Below, in pieces: positions 23,018 to 35,898 of a DNA stretch of 64,000 bases. The DNA comes from Annulohypoxylon bovei var. microspora. Lineage: Eukaryota; Ascomycota; Sordariomycetes; Xylariales; Hypoxylaceae. Position 1 is the stretch's first letter. Each line of letters begins with the position of its first letter. The stretch lies in contig MU405278.1 of NCBI GenBank assembly GCA_022836615.1, forward strand, positions 6,492 through 70,491, given 5' to 3'. The notes under the pieces were generated by a model. It was not told the origin of the DNA. It was given only the letters and a program-made list of their open reading frames with translations, and searched no databases. Made by a program: the position numbers and the translations under genes.

Positions 23018-24842
23018 TCATATACCCGAATCATCCTGGAGAATTTCCTTCGCCGCAACATAGCTCTGCCACTTGGCACACGTCGACTCGATGCTAGTAG
23101 CATCGCACAGCGGGGGGATCTCCGCCTGCCGCTCGACGATCTGTAGGCCGAACCCCTGCGAGGCGTGCCAGCCGATGTGGCAATGCATCAACCACACGCC
23201 CGGGTTGTCGGTCACGAAGCCGATGACCAGGAAGCCGTCGGCGGGCAGCATGGCGACGTCGCGCCTCGGCGGGTTCTTGAGCTGCAGCGGCGTCGACGCG
23301 GTGTAGCTCGCGCCGGCCTCCTGCGCGAGCACGAAGAAGTCGTGCCCGTGCAGGTGGATCGGGTGCGTGAGCCCGAGCGCCGCCGCCCCGTTCTCGATCA
23401 CGAAGTACACCCACGCGTTCTTCTCGCTCAGCTCCACCACGTTGCCAGATGTTTTGAACACCGCCGTGTCGATGAGGCTCTGCTGCAGCGTCGGCACACC
23501 CCAGTCCGTTAGGAGGTCTTGCCCGTCGAGCGTCCACTTGAACATCCCGTTCGTGTTGAAGGCGTAGCTGAGATTGAAGTCTTTCTTTACAGAGGGGTTC
23601 TCGACGTCAAGGGCCACGTATGGGACGAGTTTGGACATTGGCTCGTCAAGACAATCTTCCGTGTAAGAATAAGCTGTCGAGGTAGGAGTTTGGATTGAGG
23701 AGGAGTCGTATCGCACAATACCCCTGATATCGTCTACCATCTCGTTGCTAGCACTGCAGGCCGTGTCTGGGTACGCGCGCAGCCAGAAATCGCCTTCCTC
23801 CTGGTCTGCTTCGACGATTATATCATAACGCTGTCCTATGCCGATACTCAGAACTTCGGTTGTGTATGGTTCGATTGGAACCAAGTCTGCTGCGATAACC
23901 TTCATCTTATGGTTATCGATCATGAATTTGTAATGAGTGTCGATGGCACTGTTGACCAGGCGAATACGGTATCGTTTTCCGCCCTCAAAAGTTGTTTCAA
24001 ACCTCTTCCCTCCACTACCATAAATATTCGTTCCGTTTATTAGACCGTTCTGCGCTACTGGTGGATTACCAGCTGAAGCCGTACTCCATAAGGCGTCGGT
24101 CGTGTTATGGAACCAATCACTGAGGAAGAGTACACCTTTATCCTCATCATATGGTGCTGAGCAGGGCCCGTTGATTAAGATTCCACCAAATACTCCGTTC
24201 CAGGCTTGGGTAGCAAAATGGCTGTGGTACCAGCTATGTCCGTATTGTTCGGCTCGAAACTTGTATGTGATAGAGTCCCCGGGTGCTACAGGACATTGGG
24301 TGACGGATGCTACACCGTCGTGTTGTGTCGTAGTGTTCTGTCTCAAACCATGCCAATGCTGTCTTCATGTTAGTATCAGCTATTCCAAGCGGTGTATCGC
24401 TAGGTTCTCATATCCATGTTGCCCTCGAAGGAGGAAGCCACCGAGAATGAGATTCAAGATAGTTATAGGAACTTACGATACTAGTGCCATTATTCTCCAG
24501 TGCGTTGTGTACATGTACGATGACATTGTCTCCCCAATCCGCAATGATCGTAGGCCCCGGCACAGATCCATTAACCGTCAAGACTATCCGTTCAACCCCA
24601 TCGACTGCTGCTGTGCTATTCAGGATTTCAAACCAATATTCTCTTGTGACGCCAGTGTCTGGTATCTCGTCGTACCAGTTCGTAGCTAATGAGTGGTCGC
24701 CCCAACACTTAGGACTTTTGGATGCATGGAAATCACATTTACCAATATTATTGTGACAATGTCTTCTATGAACAGAAGAAGCAGAAACGAGTGAAGTAGC
24801 AAAGAGCGTAGTAATAGCGGACCAGAACATCGTCGACCGCAT
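23018..24842 (-). CDS. Laccase (multicopper oxidase), secreted, 2 exons, 568 aa
   Basis: Oxidises phenols and similar substrates while reducing O2 to water, outside the cell. Exons 24477-24842 and 23018-24358 join in phase 0 over a 118-nt intron (GTAAGT...ACAG). The junction creates the first copper motif, GTSIHWHGLRQ. An N-terminal signal peptide is visible (hydrophobic to about residue 21). Other copper ligands: WYHSHF, HPIHLHGHDF and HCHIGWHASQGF. The residue in the T1 axial position of the last motif is Phe, a feature of higher-potential laccases in the literature. Asn-X-Ser/Thr sites are frequent. The protein ends DDSGI, close to the DSGL tail of ascomycete laccases that plugs the trinuclear site. 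G+C jumps sharply in the last 500 coding bases (23040-23540). Neighbours do not suggest a pathway. Confidence 0.95.
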
Positions 24843-27800
24843 GATTAAGTATTATGATATTAAAATATATTTAAAAGAAAAAAAAACGAGTGTCATGGAC
24901 TTGAGTGACGTCCTATCTGGCGTAGAGAATCGACGTTATTACTATCACCATTTTCAAGAGACCAAGACGACCAAGGAGGTCTGGGGTTCGCGCCATAAAT
25001 GTATTTACTCTTGCTATCACGCTCTAATTCAAGATACTATCTGTTATAGTGTCATGTCTACTACTCATACGTAGGTATGATTCGATCACAACGTCTAACC
25101 ACTCGATCTAGACCTTCCATGATACTACGTCGAGGTCTAAGTCCGAAGCTATCATAGCTGTGGCTGAGCTTAAGGGCACGGCTTCAAGTCATATTCACAC
25201 CTGAATTACCACGTCCTGATAGTACTAAATAGTTTAGGGGTAAGAAACAATCGTTACCGACTGCTTGGGCACGGTTGAAGTCGCGGGGATATAGTCCAAA
25301 AGGGGGTTAGTTACCGAGCTAGGAGGATTTGACTAGTTCTACAACATAAACGAATACGGCCCGAGAAGTTCAGTTATAACTGATAACTTGATTCAAGGTG
25401 CTTTTAATAACTTGATTCGCAAATTTTGACTTTTACCTGAAACAATTGCAACTATGTCAATGTGTATTGTTTTTCTTCGCAGCGGCATATGTTGTTTTCC
25501 GTAGAAATTCAACTAACATGTCAAACTTCCCTGCCTCGCTTAAGAGAGGTTCTATAAAGGGTTCTGGTGTCAAAGCTGAAGCTAATCTATTGGCGTCAAG
25601 CTAGCTAACAAGTTAACATCAAATCTAGAAAACAGCCCTACGGTATCTTGGCCCCGGCTCCGGCTTGGCTGTCTAACCAATACTGAAGATATTTAGCGGA
25701 AGCTCTGATTTTCGCGCGCTAGGTATTTGAGCTTATAAAATTGAAGTTTTTAGAAATACTAGAGGCGGTTTGAGCATTAAATTCTTAGACACCTAACCTA
25801 CCTACGTTAGAACCTTTAACACCCGAGTTATCACGATTTACTGTTACTTGTTTGATCGCAAATAAGAATTTGATTCACTCAAAGTTTTCAGAACATGCAA
25901 GATGTTTATATATGGCATAATCTAGAAGTGTTAGTCCTGGGGATACGTTGAGTGTTTCCCGTATGAAATCTTTTTCTTCTTAGAAGCGACATGGTGAATA
26001 TCTAGTTCAGGAACTTCAATAGTGTCCACGTGCTAGTGAGTGCGGGAGCATACGTAACCCTTGTATATAAAACCTATAGAAGAGTAACCTAGTTCCAAAA
26101 GATCTTAACTAGATGCCTACCTTATCTACATCGGACTTCGGCTACTAACCGAGAATTTCAAGGTTTGTTTAAGCTAACTAGGTAGCTCCATGACGCGTTG
26201 AGATCTAGACTTCTCAGAGCTTGCTCCAGAGCTTGACGTCGAATTGGACCATGCTAGATTCATGTAATATGTATAATAATCTCAACATGGTTCTTCACTA
26301 TGTATGTGAGGCTCAAATGTATCTGCAACTAAGCCGCATAATGCTACATAATAATAGGGGGGCTTACCAGCCAATCTTATGCGGGAACCGTATCTAATGG
26401 CCAATCATTGCGAATTTTCCTTCTCAGTTAGGCAATCATATACGATAGCGTCAACGAAATACAGATATATAAGTAGGTACGTAGGCAATTCAATATATTA
26501 GAACTTAAATCATATAATAATACGACTCATGAAAGGAACTCATTCAAGAGCGGTATTACGATACCCCTGCTCTATTAAATGCACACGATAAGCATTCATA
26601 TGATGACTAAATAACTGCTCTATATATCGTATTTACTTCCATTAGTATAAGCCATTCTCCTTCTTCCCTTTTGTTTCTTTCTTTTTCTTTTAAGGGGGGG
26701 GGGGGGGGTTGGGTTATTACATAAGAGGTACTTCACTTAGTTTTCTGAGACTTATAAATAACTACAAGTTAACCCTTTAAATAACACCATATCCGACACG
26801 CAAACAAACTATAAGATATTAATAGTGTGTTTATTTTCAGCGCATTTCACATGTGTTCTCGAATTAGGGGTCTCATGACGCGATGGCTTAGTGGGATGGT
26901 GATCTTATTGACATCTAAAATTGATTACTCAGCACAATATCGAAATCAAACGGTTCCATCAAACAGCCCATAGTTAATTGACACTCTGAAAGTGTGTTTG
27001 CGTCAAAGTATTCGACCTTCAAACTAGATGCCCTAGAGTCGTCTCATTTGTTTGTGGCGAGATATTTGACCTTGAGTATCATTTTTGGCTTTTTTCGATT
27101 CTGTATGGATACCCAACATGCAATGCAGTCAAACATATGCATCCTCATGAATGTCATGGATGGCATGGATGGCGTGGATGGCGGTAGGTCCCGACTTTAC
27201 GTCTAGTCGGCTCTTAACAAATAGACCGCATAAGCTTTTGTTTATGTGTCAGTTTTAATGTTGTCTTGAATTATAATTGACGTGATGAGACACCGCATGA
27301 TGGGCGGTCAAACAGACCAATAACAAGACCCTCTTTTGCTTAAAACCGACATCGGCATTAAGCTATTGATCATTTGTAAGTGGTCCGGGCGGATTAAAAT
27401 TGACCCGAGCCGTCAAGACCCACACTGGAATTGACTTTGGCTTAATTGATGATGCCCTTACCTTATTCACCTCTCGTAATCATGATTCGATCTCAAGTCC
27501 TTAAGTGTGAGTCTCCACTTACACCGATCAAGGATCCGAATAATAAGCTGTACTACCCATTCCGTCCAGTTCCCCTCCTGTGGGAAGATTCCCGATTTTG
27601 GAAATAATGGGCACTATGTATGGCTACCGTTGCATGCGAGAAGTGATGGCAAGTCCGCTTAAGGGGGTATGCTTCCGAAGGTTGAGCCAATCACTATTGC
27701 GGGAATGCAGTATGTCCCGCCAACATTCGCAAATATCCACAATGGCCGCCGGCGGCCGGCCAAGGCGGCAGGGCGGCTCCACGAAGTTGGGATGAGGGGA

Positions 27801-28304
27801 GCAGGGGGCAAATGAGAAGCGGGGATAGGAGAATCCTACAACGACAATGCTCCCATGTTTCCAAGCTCCCAACTGGGGTCCATACAGCGTCCTGGTAATT
27901 GGTAGAGGGGAAATCGGTGCCTTGCGTGCTCAGTCAGTTAGGTTTTAGGTTACGGTGTAGAATGTCGTCTTGAGGGCGTGGGTTCCAGTCTTATTCCCGG
28001 CCCATTTGCATGAGGTATGTTTGCCATGTACGGTAATATGATCGCCGCGGATACGGCTTTCGCTTCCTGCGTCGCTATGCGTCGGTATTATCGAACGCGA
28101 CCCATTAAAAGGTTGGTTGACCTTTTCCGCAGATGTAGGTCCTCCCAGGTAAATTTCTAGCGTTTTTTCATGCTAGATTATCGCTTTAATATATATATAC
28201 TTCCGATCGATCTTCCGCTCTTTTACCTAGGTTTTGAATGCTACCTAGGTCTTATCTAGCAAAATCTCCAAATCGACTCAAGGACCGTCTTGTACAGCTC
28301 AACT
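24843..28304. other. Intergenic, 3.5 kb, gene-poor
   Basis: Divergent region between the laccase and the MFS transporter. It is AT-leaning with no convincing coding frame; the longest ORFs (70-82 codons) lack any recognisable content. It contains a 15-base G run at 26694-26708 directly after a pyrimidine-rich tract. A region near 27930-28010 has a B-box-like GGGTTCCAGTC but does not fold into a tRNA by eye. Confidence 0.5.
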
Positions 28305-30405
28305 ATGGCAGAGCAAGACATTTCACAATTTGGCCTCGGGCCACAAATATATCGCGAACATACGAATGCATCACGAGCTTCAAGGGGAATCCATAGACAT
28401 GATGGCGGTTTAAGTCACTTTGCGGAACTGGTCCAGAGCATTAGTAACCAGGATGCGGAAGCTAGATATAAAGCTGAGGAGGCAGACAACAGATTGCCGA
28501 CGGATGACGAGCCAGACTTGAGTCAATATCAAGGTGCTGAGGGAAAGACGATCATATCGTGGGAGCCTAACGACAAGGAAAATCCTTATAATTGGCCCAG
28601 AGTCAGGATAACATCCCCTGGGCTGTGTTATGTTGAAGCGGTGCTAACCTTGGATATAGTGGCGTAAAAATCTCTTTCTCGTGACGACAATGGCGACCGT
28701 TCTCAATAGCACAATGGGAAGTTCTTTACCCAGTATGGCAATCCCTTACATGATGAAAGAATGGGGAGTCACCTCTCAGATACAGTCTATCCTTCCAATC
28801 TCTACATTCCTAATGGGCTATGTGTTCGGTCCAATTGTCTGTAAGTCGCTTCCACTTCTTTGAGTCTAGTAAGATTGTTTCAAGCTCGAGGAGTAAACTA
28901 TCGAAAAGCGTCTTGTTGACTGGATTGCTTTTAAAGGGGGCCCGCTAAGCGAGCAAGTTGGACGTCGAGTTCTCTCTACAGGGGCTTTTCTGATGCTCAT
29001 GGTTTGGACTCTTGCCTGCGCACTCGCTCCTAACTGGCCAGCGATGCTTATATTCCGATATCTCGTTGGAGTATGCGCTTCAGCACCAATTGCAGTAGTC
29101 ACTGGACAGCTCGCAGATATTTATAATGACTCGGTTGCTCGTGGTCGGGCTATGTCTTATTTCATGGTTGTAAGTATCTCAGCCTGCGTCTCCTGTTATC
29201 TGAAACTGACTGTTGTTACCCGAAGACAACCATCTTCGGTCCCTTGTTAGCTCCGGTTATTTCTGGATTCTGCTCGACAAGTATTGGATGGCGATGGACC
29301 TTTTGGATTGGTTTGATGTTTGCCGGTGGAACATTAATACTCGTTGTATTTCTTCCTGAAACTTACGCGCCAGTCCTCCTTACTCGCCGAGCAAAAAAGA
29401 TCCGAGAGGCGGATCCTAAGGCTCAGGTTTACTCTGCTATGGAGCTTGAACCGCACGATTTTAAACAGCTCGTCACCAGAGTTCTAACTCGACCCATTCG
29501 AATGATTTTGACCGAACTTATCGTGACTGCGACGTGTCTCTATCTCTCACTAGTTTATGCCATCTTCTACATGAGTTTTCAAGCTTTTCCGATTATATTC
29601 CAGGACGTCTATGGCTTATCCCCGGGAGTTACCGGGTTGTGCTATCTACCAATTGGCTTTGGAGCAATCCTTGCGCTGCCTGTCTTCTTTACATATGACC
29701 GTATTCTCCTTAACGCTAAAGCTCGTGGTGCCTCATGGTCGAAAAAGGAGGAATTTCGCCGTGTTCCACTAGCTACTCTCGGCGGACCACTATTTGTCAT
29801 ATCCTTATTCTGGCTCGGTTGGTCGGCACGATCGAATGTGTCGTTTGTGGTACCGATGCTAGCTGGTATTCCATTCGGTGCGGGTTTCAGTACGTCCATC
29901 TCAAGATTTTCTATTGACCTACAGTTTCCGTGGGGTTTTATGGCGCCTTAAGGGGTTGGAGGCACAGTGTGGGCCGTCCAACTGACAAGCATCCCCGACT
30001 CCTGACATGTGATCATTGCTAACTTACTTTGCTGTAGTGTTGATCTTCATGGCACTACTTAACTACATCACAGATGCTTACGAAATATTCGCTGCGAGCG
30101 CCAATGCCGCTGCCAGTTCCTGCCGTTCCGTTTTCGCAGTCGCCCTCCCGTTTGCGACAATACCTATGTTCGACCGGCTTGGCATCAGCGGGGCATGCAG
30201 TTTGCTCGGTGGGTTAAGTCTATGCATGTGCGCCATTCCTTTCATATTCATCTGGAAGGGTGAGGTGATTCGAGAAAGATCTAAGTTTTGCATTGCGCTT
30301 AAGGAGCAGAAGCTCGAGATGGAGCGGAGACATGAGGAGCAGCAAAGGAGAAGAGCAAGGGCGGCGGCTAGTAGTGGTGTTCTGGATGACAAAGAGACGA
30401 TTTGA
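28305..30405 (+). CDS. MFS transporter (DHA1 drug/polyamine type), 5 exons, 580 aa
   Basis: Proton-coupled plasma-membrane exporter of drugs, toxins or polyamines, by family. Exons 28305-28601, 28660-28840, 28937-29169, 29226-29889 and 30038-30405 join to 581 codons including stop. Junctions restore family sequence: NPYNWPR/WRKNLFLV, GPIVW/GPLSEQVGRR and GAGFM/LIFMALLNY. The first donor is a weaker GTCAGG; the others are GTAAGT, GTAAGT and GTACGT. The N-terminal 95 residues are hydrophilic; about 12 hydrophobic segments follow. The motif-A region GPLSEQVGRR lies between TM2 and TM3. The C-terminal tail is highly charged (Glu/Arg-rich helix, EMERRHEEQQRRRARA). A start at an upstream TTG is not needed; ATG 28305 is used. 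Substrate is unknown. Confidence 0.9.
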
Positions 30406-30951
30406 CATTTGAACGAAGGTAATTATCATGACACTAAGAATTAGAACACGGAGAGCTCGTTATGGATTTCTACGAGCACACCCTCAATGGTCTCTGGTGG
30501 ATCCTCAAGGATTCCGGGGTTACGACATACATGAAAGTAGTACATAATGAAACGAATATGATGATTATCATATGTCAGCACCGGAAATAAACCATTGAAT
30601 GTGAAAATCGCCCGCTATATCATGCCTATCTTAGCTATACACAATAAGTACAGGAAAACAGTTGTTAGTAGCACAGAGACGCGTCGCCCGGGAGCCGGAA
30701 GTCTAGATGAGGTGAGAATGGAAGGATTAAATCAAGAATTGGATTAATCTCAGTCCATAGATTCATGCTCATCCAAACAGCTTATTCGAAACCCATATTT
30801 TGCGAGCAAATTTGCCTTCCTAGTTGCCAAGGAGGCACAGTGTAAATTCCCCCTTTTTCCAAATTTTCTCCACCAGCAATCTTTCTTGAACTCCCACCCA
30901 AGTAAAATAATCGCATATGAACGCCTTACTGAATCCAAATTTCGTGTTGAA
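30406..30951. other. Convergent 3' intergenic region
   Basis: About 550 bases between the MFS and APC permease 3' ends. No gene is recognised. Frames here are shadows, or belong to the last APC exon that starts at 30952. Confidence 0.5.
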
Positions 30952-32906
30952 TCAAGAATCGACAGCGAGCCCATCGGATTCCGGTGGACCTCGATAAACT
31001 GTAGTTATTATTAGCTTAGGAGAGAAATTTTCGAAACTGCATTGTCGTAGTACTCACCCTTTCGAGCATAGACACCATACCAAATGGCACTAAGAACCAT
31101 AAATCCAACAAAGACCACGATAGCGTAGTTCATGCTAACGTCGGTCACGGGGAGTGCAGTAGGCATGGAGAACAAAATCACTTCGAAGACGATCCAAATG
31201 ACTGCCAACACGTTCACCACTGGGCCTATGTATCTTCCCATAGTCCACCTAGCGCTATTAACTTCCTTTCGGTTATGAAATAGCGATATAACTATAGGTA
31301 TTCCGTACGACACGGCGAGCGATATAACACCAACCGACACGAAAGCGAGGAATGCTGACGAAGACCCGAGGTTGATCAGTCCGAGGAGCATCTCGATGAA
31401 AGTAGTAAGCGCAAGCGCTAAGATAGGTGTGCCGTGGCGCTCGTCGACCTTAGACCAGAGGCGGGCGAAAGGGATGGCATTGTCTCGCGCGAAGGCCCAT
31501 GTCGTTCTCGACGCCGCGACTGTGATGGATATGGAGCAGAAGAGGGTGATGATGAGGACGAGGACCGTTAGTGCAAGGCCGGCTCCAGGGGTTCCCATTA
31601 CTACACCAAAGATGTACGGTAACGCTTGGCCAACGGGCGCCCCGAGGATATCTGCCAATTCTGGTAACGTTGCGCATAGAGGAATTATCTATACGCATAG
31701 GAGATATTAGGGGTGCCATGGAAATTTTGGTGTTATTTAGGTAGGTAGGTACTCACGAAGAACAGTCCTGCGATACCACCGACAGGTACACAAAGTGACA
31801 GCGCGTTTGGTAGTTTTACGGTTGGCTCGGCGCATTCTTCAGCCATCGAGGTTATCATTCCCATGGCGGAAAACCTGAGGCATTATTAGCTTCCAACTTC
31901 TGTAGGGCTAAAGCGAAGCATGAATAAACTTCATCACACTAGATAGAAACTCACGTGTACGCCGAGGGTAGGATGCCAATCCAGAAGGAAAAGTCGTTCC
32001 ACCCAGAAAGTGATGTATCGTAATGCCCCTGGAAGTCGGGTAAGCTTTCCCTCTTTCTCAAGTTTGGACTACTGCATCGGACGAATATTGCTTACCAAGG
32101 TGTAACTCGGGGAATGTCTGCCGACACCTGCTTTCACGGACAGACAGATACAAGTGACGACAATGCTAATAGCCGTGAAGACGGCGCATATCGTATCGAC
32201 CATAGGCAGCATCTTATTCCCATACGCGACTAGAAAGAAGGTGAGGAAGCACAGTGCATAGAAGATCAGCAACAGCTGCCAAGCCTCCACCGCGAATTCC
32301 GGTTCGAAAAGAGAGATGGCCGCAGCAAGCATGGATGCGAAACCGAAGTTGACGGACAGAGTGATGGTCCAGTTACCGATCAGCCATGTCCAGCCCGTGA
32401 TAAATGAGAGAACTGTGCGATATCTCGGGCTCGCTAGTTGGAAGGACCAGTAATACGGCCCGGCTGATGTCGGATATCTCGAGGCCAGTTCGCTGAGCGA
32501 GAGGGCGATGCATTCATCTAGAATTAAGACCACGATCCATCCCAAGAACATCGGCAGCTGGCCTAGTAGGCGTTAACGCGACCGCGAATGTGAGGAATGT
32601 ATGCGCCCGACTCACCACCTCCGTAGATAGCACTAATGAGCGGACCACCAAAGCCATAAGGTATCTAGCCATTTCTTAGAAGACGCCTCGTTAGTTTTTT
32701 AGGGTCTTTAGACTTACGGCGGCAATTGCTAAAGATTGAAATAGTAATGTAAACATAGACCGATTCCGTTGCAACTCTGGCTTGTAGCCAAGTACCGTGA
32801 GATTCTGTACATCATGAACTGTCCCGAGTTGAGTCTGCCCATTCTCAAAGTCGACGGAAGGGGGCGAGCCGTTTTGTGTCGTGATCTTCTCCTTTATAGA
32901 ACTCAT
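30952..32906 (-). CDS. APC-family amino-acid/choline permease, 7 exons, 524 aa
   Basis: Secondary transporter of amino acids, GABA or choline (fungal HNM1/GABA-permease-like group). Exons in transcript order: 32718-32906, 32616-32664, 32096-32562, 31955-32028, 31757-31874, 31058-31688 and 30952-30998. They join without frame breaks to 525 codons including stop. All introns are GT-AG, 53-80 nt. The last exon is only 47 nt and gives RKVYRGPPES, a typical family ending; reading through its intron would give a different tail. Seen: a hydrophilic N-terminus, YGFGGPLISAIYGG across exons 2-3, ELASRYPTSAGPYYW (substrate-region motif with the SAGPYYW signature), and about 12 hydrophobic segments. It converges with the MFS gene. 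Substrate is inferred only to the level of amino acid or choline. Confidence 0.92.
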
Positions 32907-33716
32907 GATTATATGAGACTATGAGTCTATACTGATCTTATGATTTAGGTACTTTCCGCAGCAACACCGCCCGGTCACAAGTTACCCAGGGCAAGTTTCT
33001 TGAGATATAAGCCATGTTTATTATTACTTTTTGAGCTATTATCGTTATCGCGAGACAGTACTAGAGCTCTACTCGTCTCCTCACCTTATCGTGGAGGTCT
33101 AGTGAGACTTCAAACCACTTACGGGGGTTCGGAGAGTCTGCATAGATAAGCACACGTACGTTTTCGCATTAGAAAAAGCTATCCAACCCCAGGGGGTTCA
33201 ACTTAGTCGGGAGTTACCCCTGATGAAGATCTTCAGCTAGTCTCAGATAATTCTAATGTTCCTGGTTGACTTCTTGGCAGCGATCTTGCTTATCTTGGTA
33301 TACCACCTCCCCGGTTCAGCTCTAAGCACACACAGACGTATAGATACGATAACGCCCCATCGGAGGCGACTGGCTATAGATAAGGAGGTAGGATAAATCG
33401 AGATATGTAATAAATGTGACATAACCCTCCGAAAGAGGTTCGCATCGAAGATTCATGACATTTTATATCAAATATCTACCTGCTTTATGTCTGTATTGTT
33501 TGTTTATAGCTCAGACTTGGAGAAAAAAAAGTGAGCGACAGTGAGGCGAGTTTTCATTCTTACAATCCGAACCAGCCATACATACACGATAGTACCTTCA
33601 CCATTGCAACCCACCAAGTGGAATTATTCCTCGTTTCCACTTAGGAAGTAATTTTACAAGAAATCTCCAAGAATGAGATTAATGCCCGAGATTACACGTT
33701 CGAAAGCGATTGATCA
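32907..33716. other. Intergenic, 0.8 kb
   Basis: Promoter region of the APC permease and 3' flank of the glutathione transferase. No gene, RNA or repeat recognised. Confidence 0.5.
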
Positions 33717-34807
33717 TCAAACATTGGGGAGAGCTTTCTGATGTTCGAGAACTGCGGGGTGCGCTATGACGCCAGGTTGAATGCTGGCGAAGTCAAGGTT
33801 GACACCAGAATTGATGTCCGGATATGGACCAAGTGGCGTAATGGAAAGCGGGTTGATATCAGTATGACTCTTGGTATACTGATCAAATATTAGCAACTTA
33901 GAAACATCTCATTCAGTACCATGGAGTATGAACCCACGTTCTCTTTGATGTGCTTGATGTTGGTTGTTTCACGGAACCCTTTCACATTCCAGTACAGGTT
34001 CTTCAGCCACTCGTGAATGACAGGATAGTCGCCGCGGATGGTACCGAGATTACACTTGAAGTGCTGCACGTAGGCAGCATCAAATCGAATAGCCGACACG
34101 TAGGCTAGGATATCGAGTTCCGTAAGCTCCTTTCCGAGGATATATGGTCCGCCATTCTTGTGGATCAATTGCTCCAGCTGGTTCAAAGCCGCGAACACCG
34201 GTATCACACCGTTCTCATAGCCGGCTTGGTCTCTTGCAAATCCTGCCTTGTAGACGCCGCTGTTGAGATCGCTTGTCATCCACTTAGTGACTTCGTCAAT
34301 CTTCGCTCGCAGATGATCTGGATAGAGGTTGAGATTCCTCTCCGGACTTCCCTCAGGCAGGATCTCATTGAATCCTGTCTGCAACCATCGCAACAACTCT
34401 AGGCTCTCGTTGTTCACGGCGGTATCTTCTTTAGTGTCCCAAAGTAAAGGGACGCTATACTTTCCCTTATAATCTTTATCCGCCCTGAAATAAACCTCGT
34501 GGAGGTATTTTGACCCAAACAGCTTGTCCGGGGTCGAGCCTTCATAGGTGTCGTCAGGACCGTTCGCTCCGGGGAACGACCAGCCCTTCCCCCCTTTCGG
34601 ATAAGCCTTCACGACAGATATATCGATTGCTGAATCGAGATTCTTTAGGACGCGCACCAAGTTGGCTCGATGTGCAAAGGGACAGAAATAGCCAATGTAA
34701 AGGTGGTACCGACCGGACTCCGGAGCAAAGCGGGACCCGGGCGCCACAACGCCATGCCAGCCATCTTCCGCGTTGGCATGCAGCGGCTGATTCTGATCAT
34801 ACACCAT
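33717..34807 (-). CDS. Xi-class glutathione transferase / glutathionyl-hydroquinone reductase, 2 exons, 343 aa
   Basis: Thiol-transfer enzyme that reduces glutathionyl-hydroquinones (ECM4/GTO/YqjG group). Exons 33938-34807 and 33717-33878 join in phase 0 over a 59-nt intron (GTGGGT...TCAG). The second exon supplies the family C-terminus YTKSHTDINPLSITPLGPYP, which is lost if the intron is read through. The catalytic Cys is residue 42 in GYFCPFAHRANL, within an N-terminal thioredoxin-like domain; VPLLWD is the cis-Pro strand and NNESLELLRWL the glutathione-contact loop. The C-terminal helical domain contains TELDILAYVSAIRFDAAYV. I chose ATG 34807 (MVYDQNQPLHAN) because the upstream part of the frame has UTR-like composition and no homology-like pattern. 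It is probably cytosolic. The family call is firm. Confidence 0.92.
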
Positions 34808-35044
34808 GATATCACTATGTTTTAAGTCTAAAGGTCGTTTATATTTCGTCGCAGATATATCCGAATCTTGAAATATATCTCTTGGTTTTTGAAATATTAT
34901 ATGTATTTGACTGGAAGTGTTGCTTAATAAGAGACAGAATGCGGGGAGTTCGGCTCCTGCCAAGCACTTAAAGAAACTATCGACTTTTAAGCCCTTCGAT
35001 TCGTTGCTACCGCTTATGGAGGCCCGTTCGTATAATTGTGCATT
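34808..35044. other. Promoter side of glutathione transferase gene
   Basis: Normal-composition DNA between the transferase start and the abrupt start of the AT-rich block at about 35045. No further gene seen. Confidence 0.4.
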
Positions 35045-35701
35045 TTCAATTTTTAGTTTTTAATTTTACTTAAAAGGGTAAGGTGTATCTTAACCGCGCG
35101 AAATTTATTTACTTTATATTTAAAAAAAGAATATTTATATAATATATAAATATTTATATAACGAAAAAATGTTATTAAATATATGTATATACGTATAAAT
35201 ATATATATATATAAACGTGAAACCATTCGTTCGAATAATATAATATCCCGAGTTTAACCGGAAGTTTATAATTCGATTTTTCGATTATTTATTTTATTTT
35301 TTTTTATCCGACGAAAAAACCATTAATTTAATTATTTATTAAATTATTTATAATTTTTTTTTTAACGTTTTAATTATTTTTTTAAAAAATTATTTAATTA
35401 TTTAAATTAAAGGTTTTTTTTACGTGTATTAAATTAAAAAAAATTAATTAAATAAACATTTTAAATAATTATTTTTACCATTTATTTAATTTATACGCGA
35501 AAATTAATTCGAAAACCACTTTTTTACGAACGAATTATTTTAAAAATTAAAACCGATTAATTTAATTAATAAAAAAATGAAAATTAAATTTATTTTTAAA
35601 ACGATATATTTAATTAATCGTTATAAACGTACCGGTTTTTTAAAAAATAACGAGGTTTATAAAACTTTAACGCCGGAAATCCGGGATTATTATAATAAAA
35701 A
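35045..35701. repeat. AT-rich RIP-like block, left part
   Basis: Composition shifts abruptly to almost pure A/T. The few remaining C and G residues sit nearly all in CpG pairs (ACGT, CCGA, TTCG). Loss of CpA/TpG with CpG partly spared is the pattern expected after heavy repeat-induced point mutation of an old repeat. No frame is open. The original element cannot be recognised. Confidence 0.75.
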
Positions 35702-35898
35702 TGAAGGCAATAAGTCACGATGCGTTATGTTGTAATACCGTGTGATGTATTACGATCTTATGGTTATCTGTGTTGTGTAAAACGTACAAACTGCTTGTTT
35801 CCAAACCCATGCCAAGTGTAGCCTTATATGGCACAAGCCACACAAAGCCACACAAAGCCACAAAGCTCCCTTTGACCAGTAAATCCCTTTTACTGCCA
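35702..35898 (-). repeat. Left LTR (3' LTR of the element)
   Basis: 197-bp direct repeat. Relative to the right copy it has A or T at four sites where the right copy has G or C (positions 12, 26 and 29 of the repeat and one further on). Two of the four are TpG to TpA changes, as expected for RIP. It contains an internal short direct repeat of AAAGCCACAC. Confidence 0.9.

Noticed and set aside
27930..28010. tRNA-like segment with a B-box-like GGGTTCCAGTC
   Set aside because: No acceptor stem or anticodon arm could be paired by eye; at most a tRNA-derived fossil.
31011..31057. Read-through C-terminus of the APC permease
   Set aside because: Splicing the 59-nt intron restores RKVYRGPPES, typical of the family; the read-through tail is not.
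33890..33937. Unspliced C-terminus of the glutathione transferase
   Set aside because: The spliced version gives the conserved TDINPLSITPLGP segment, so the read-through end is an intron artefact.
28305..34807. Secondary-metabolite cluster around the MFS, APC and GST genes
   Set aside because: No PKS, NRPS, terpene synthase or pathway regulator is in the window; the genes are probably independent.
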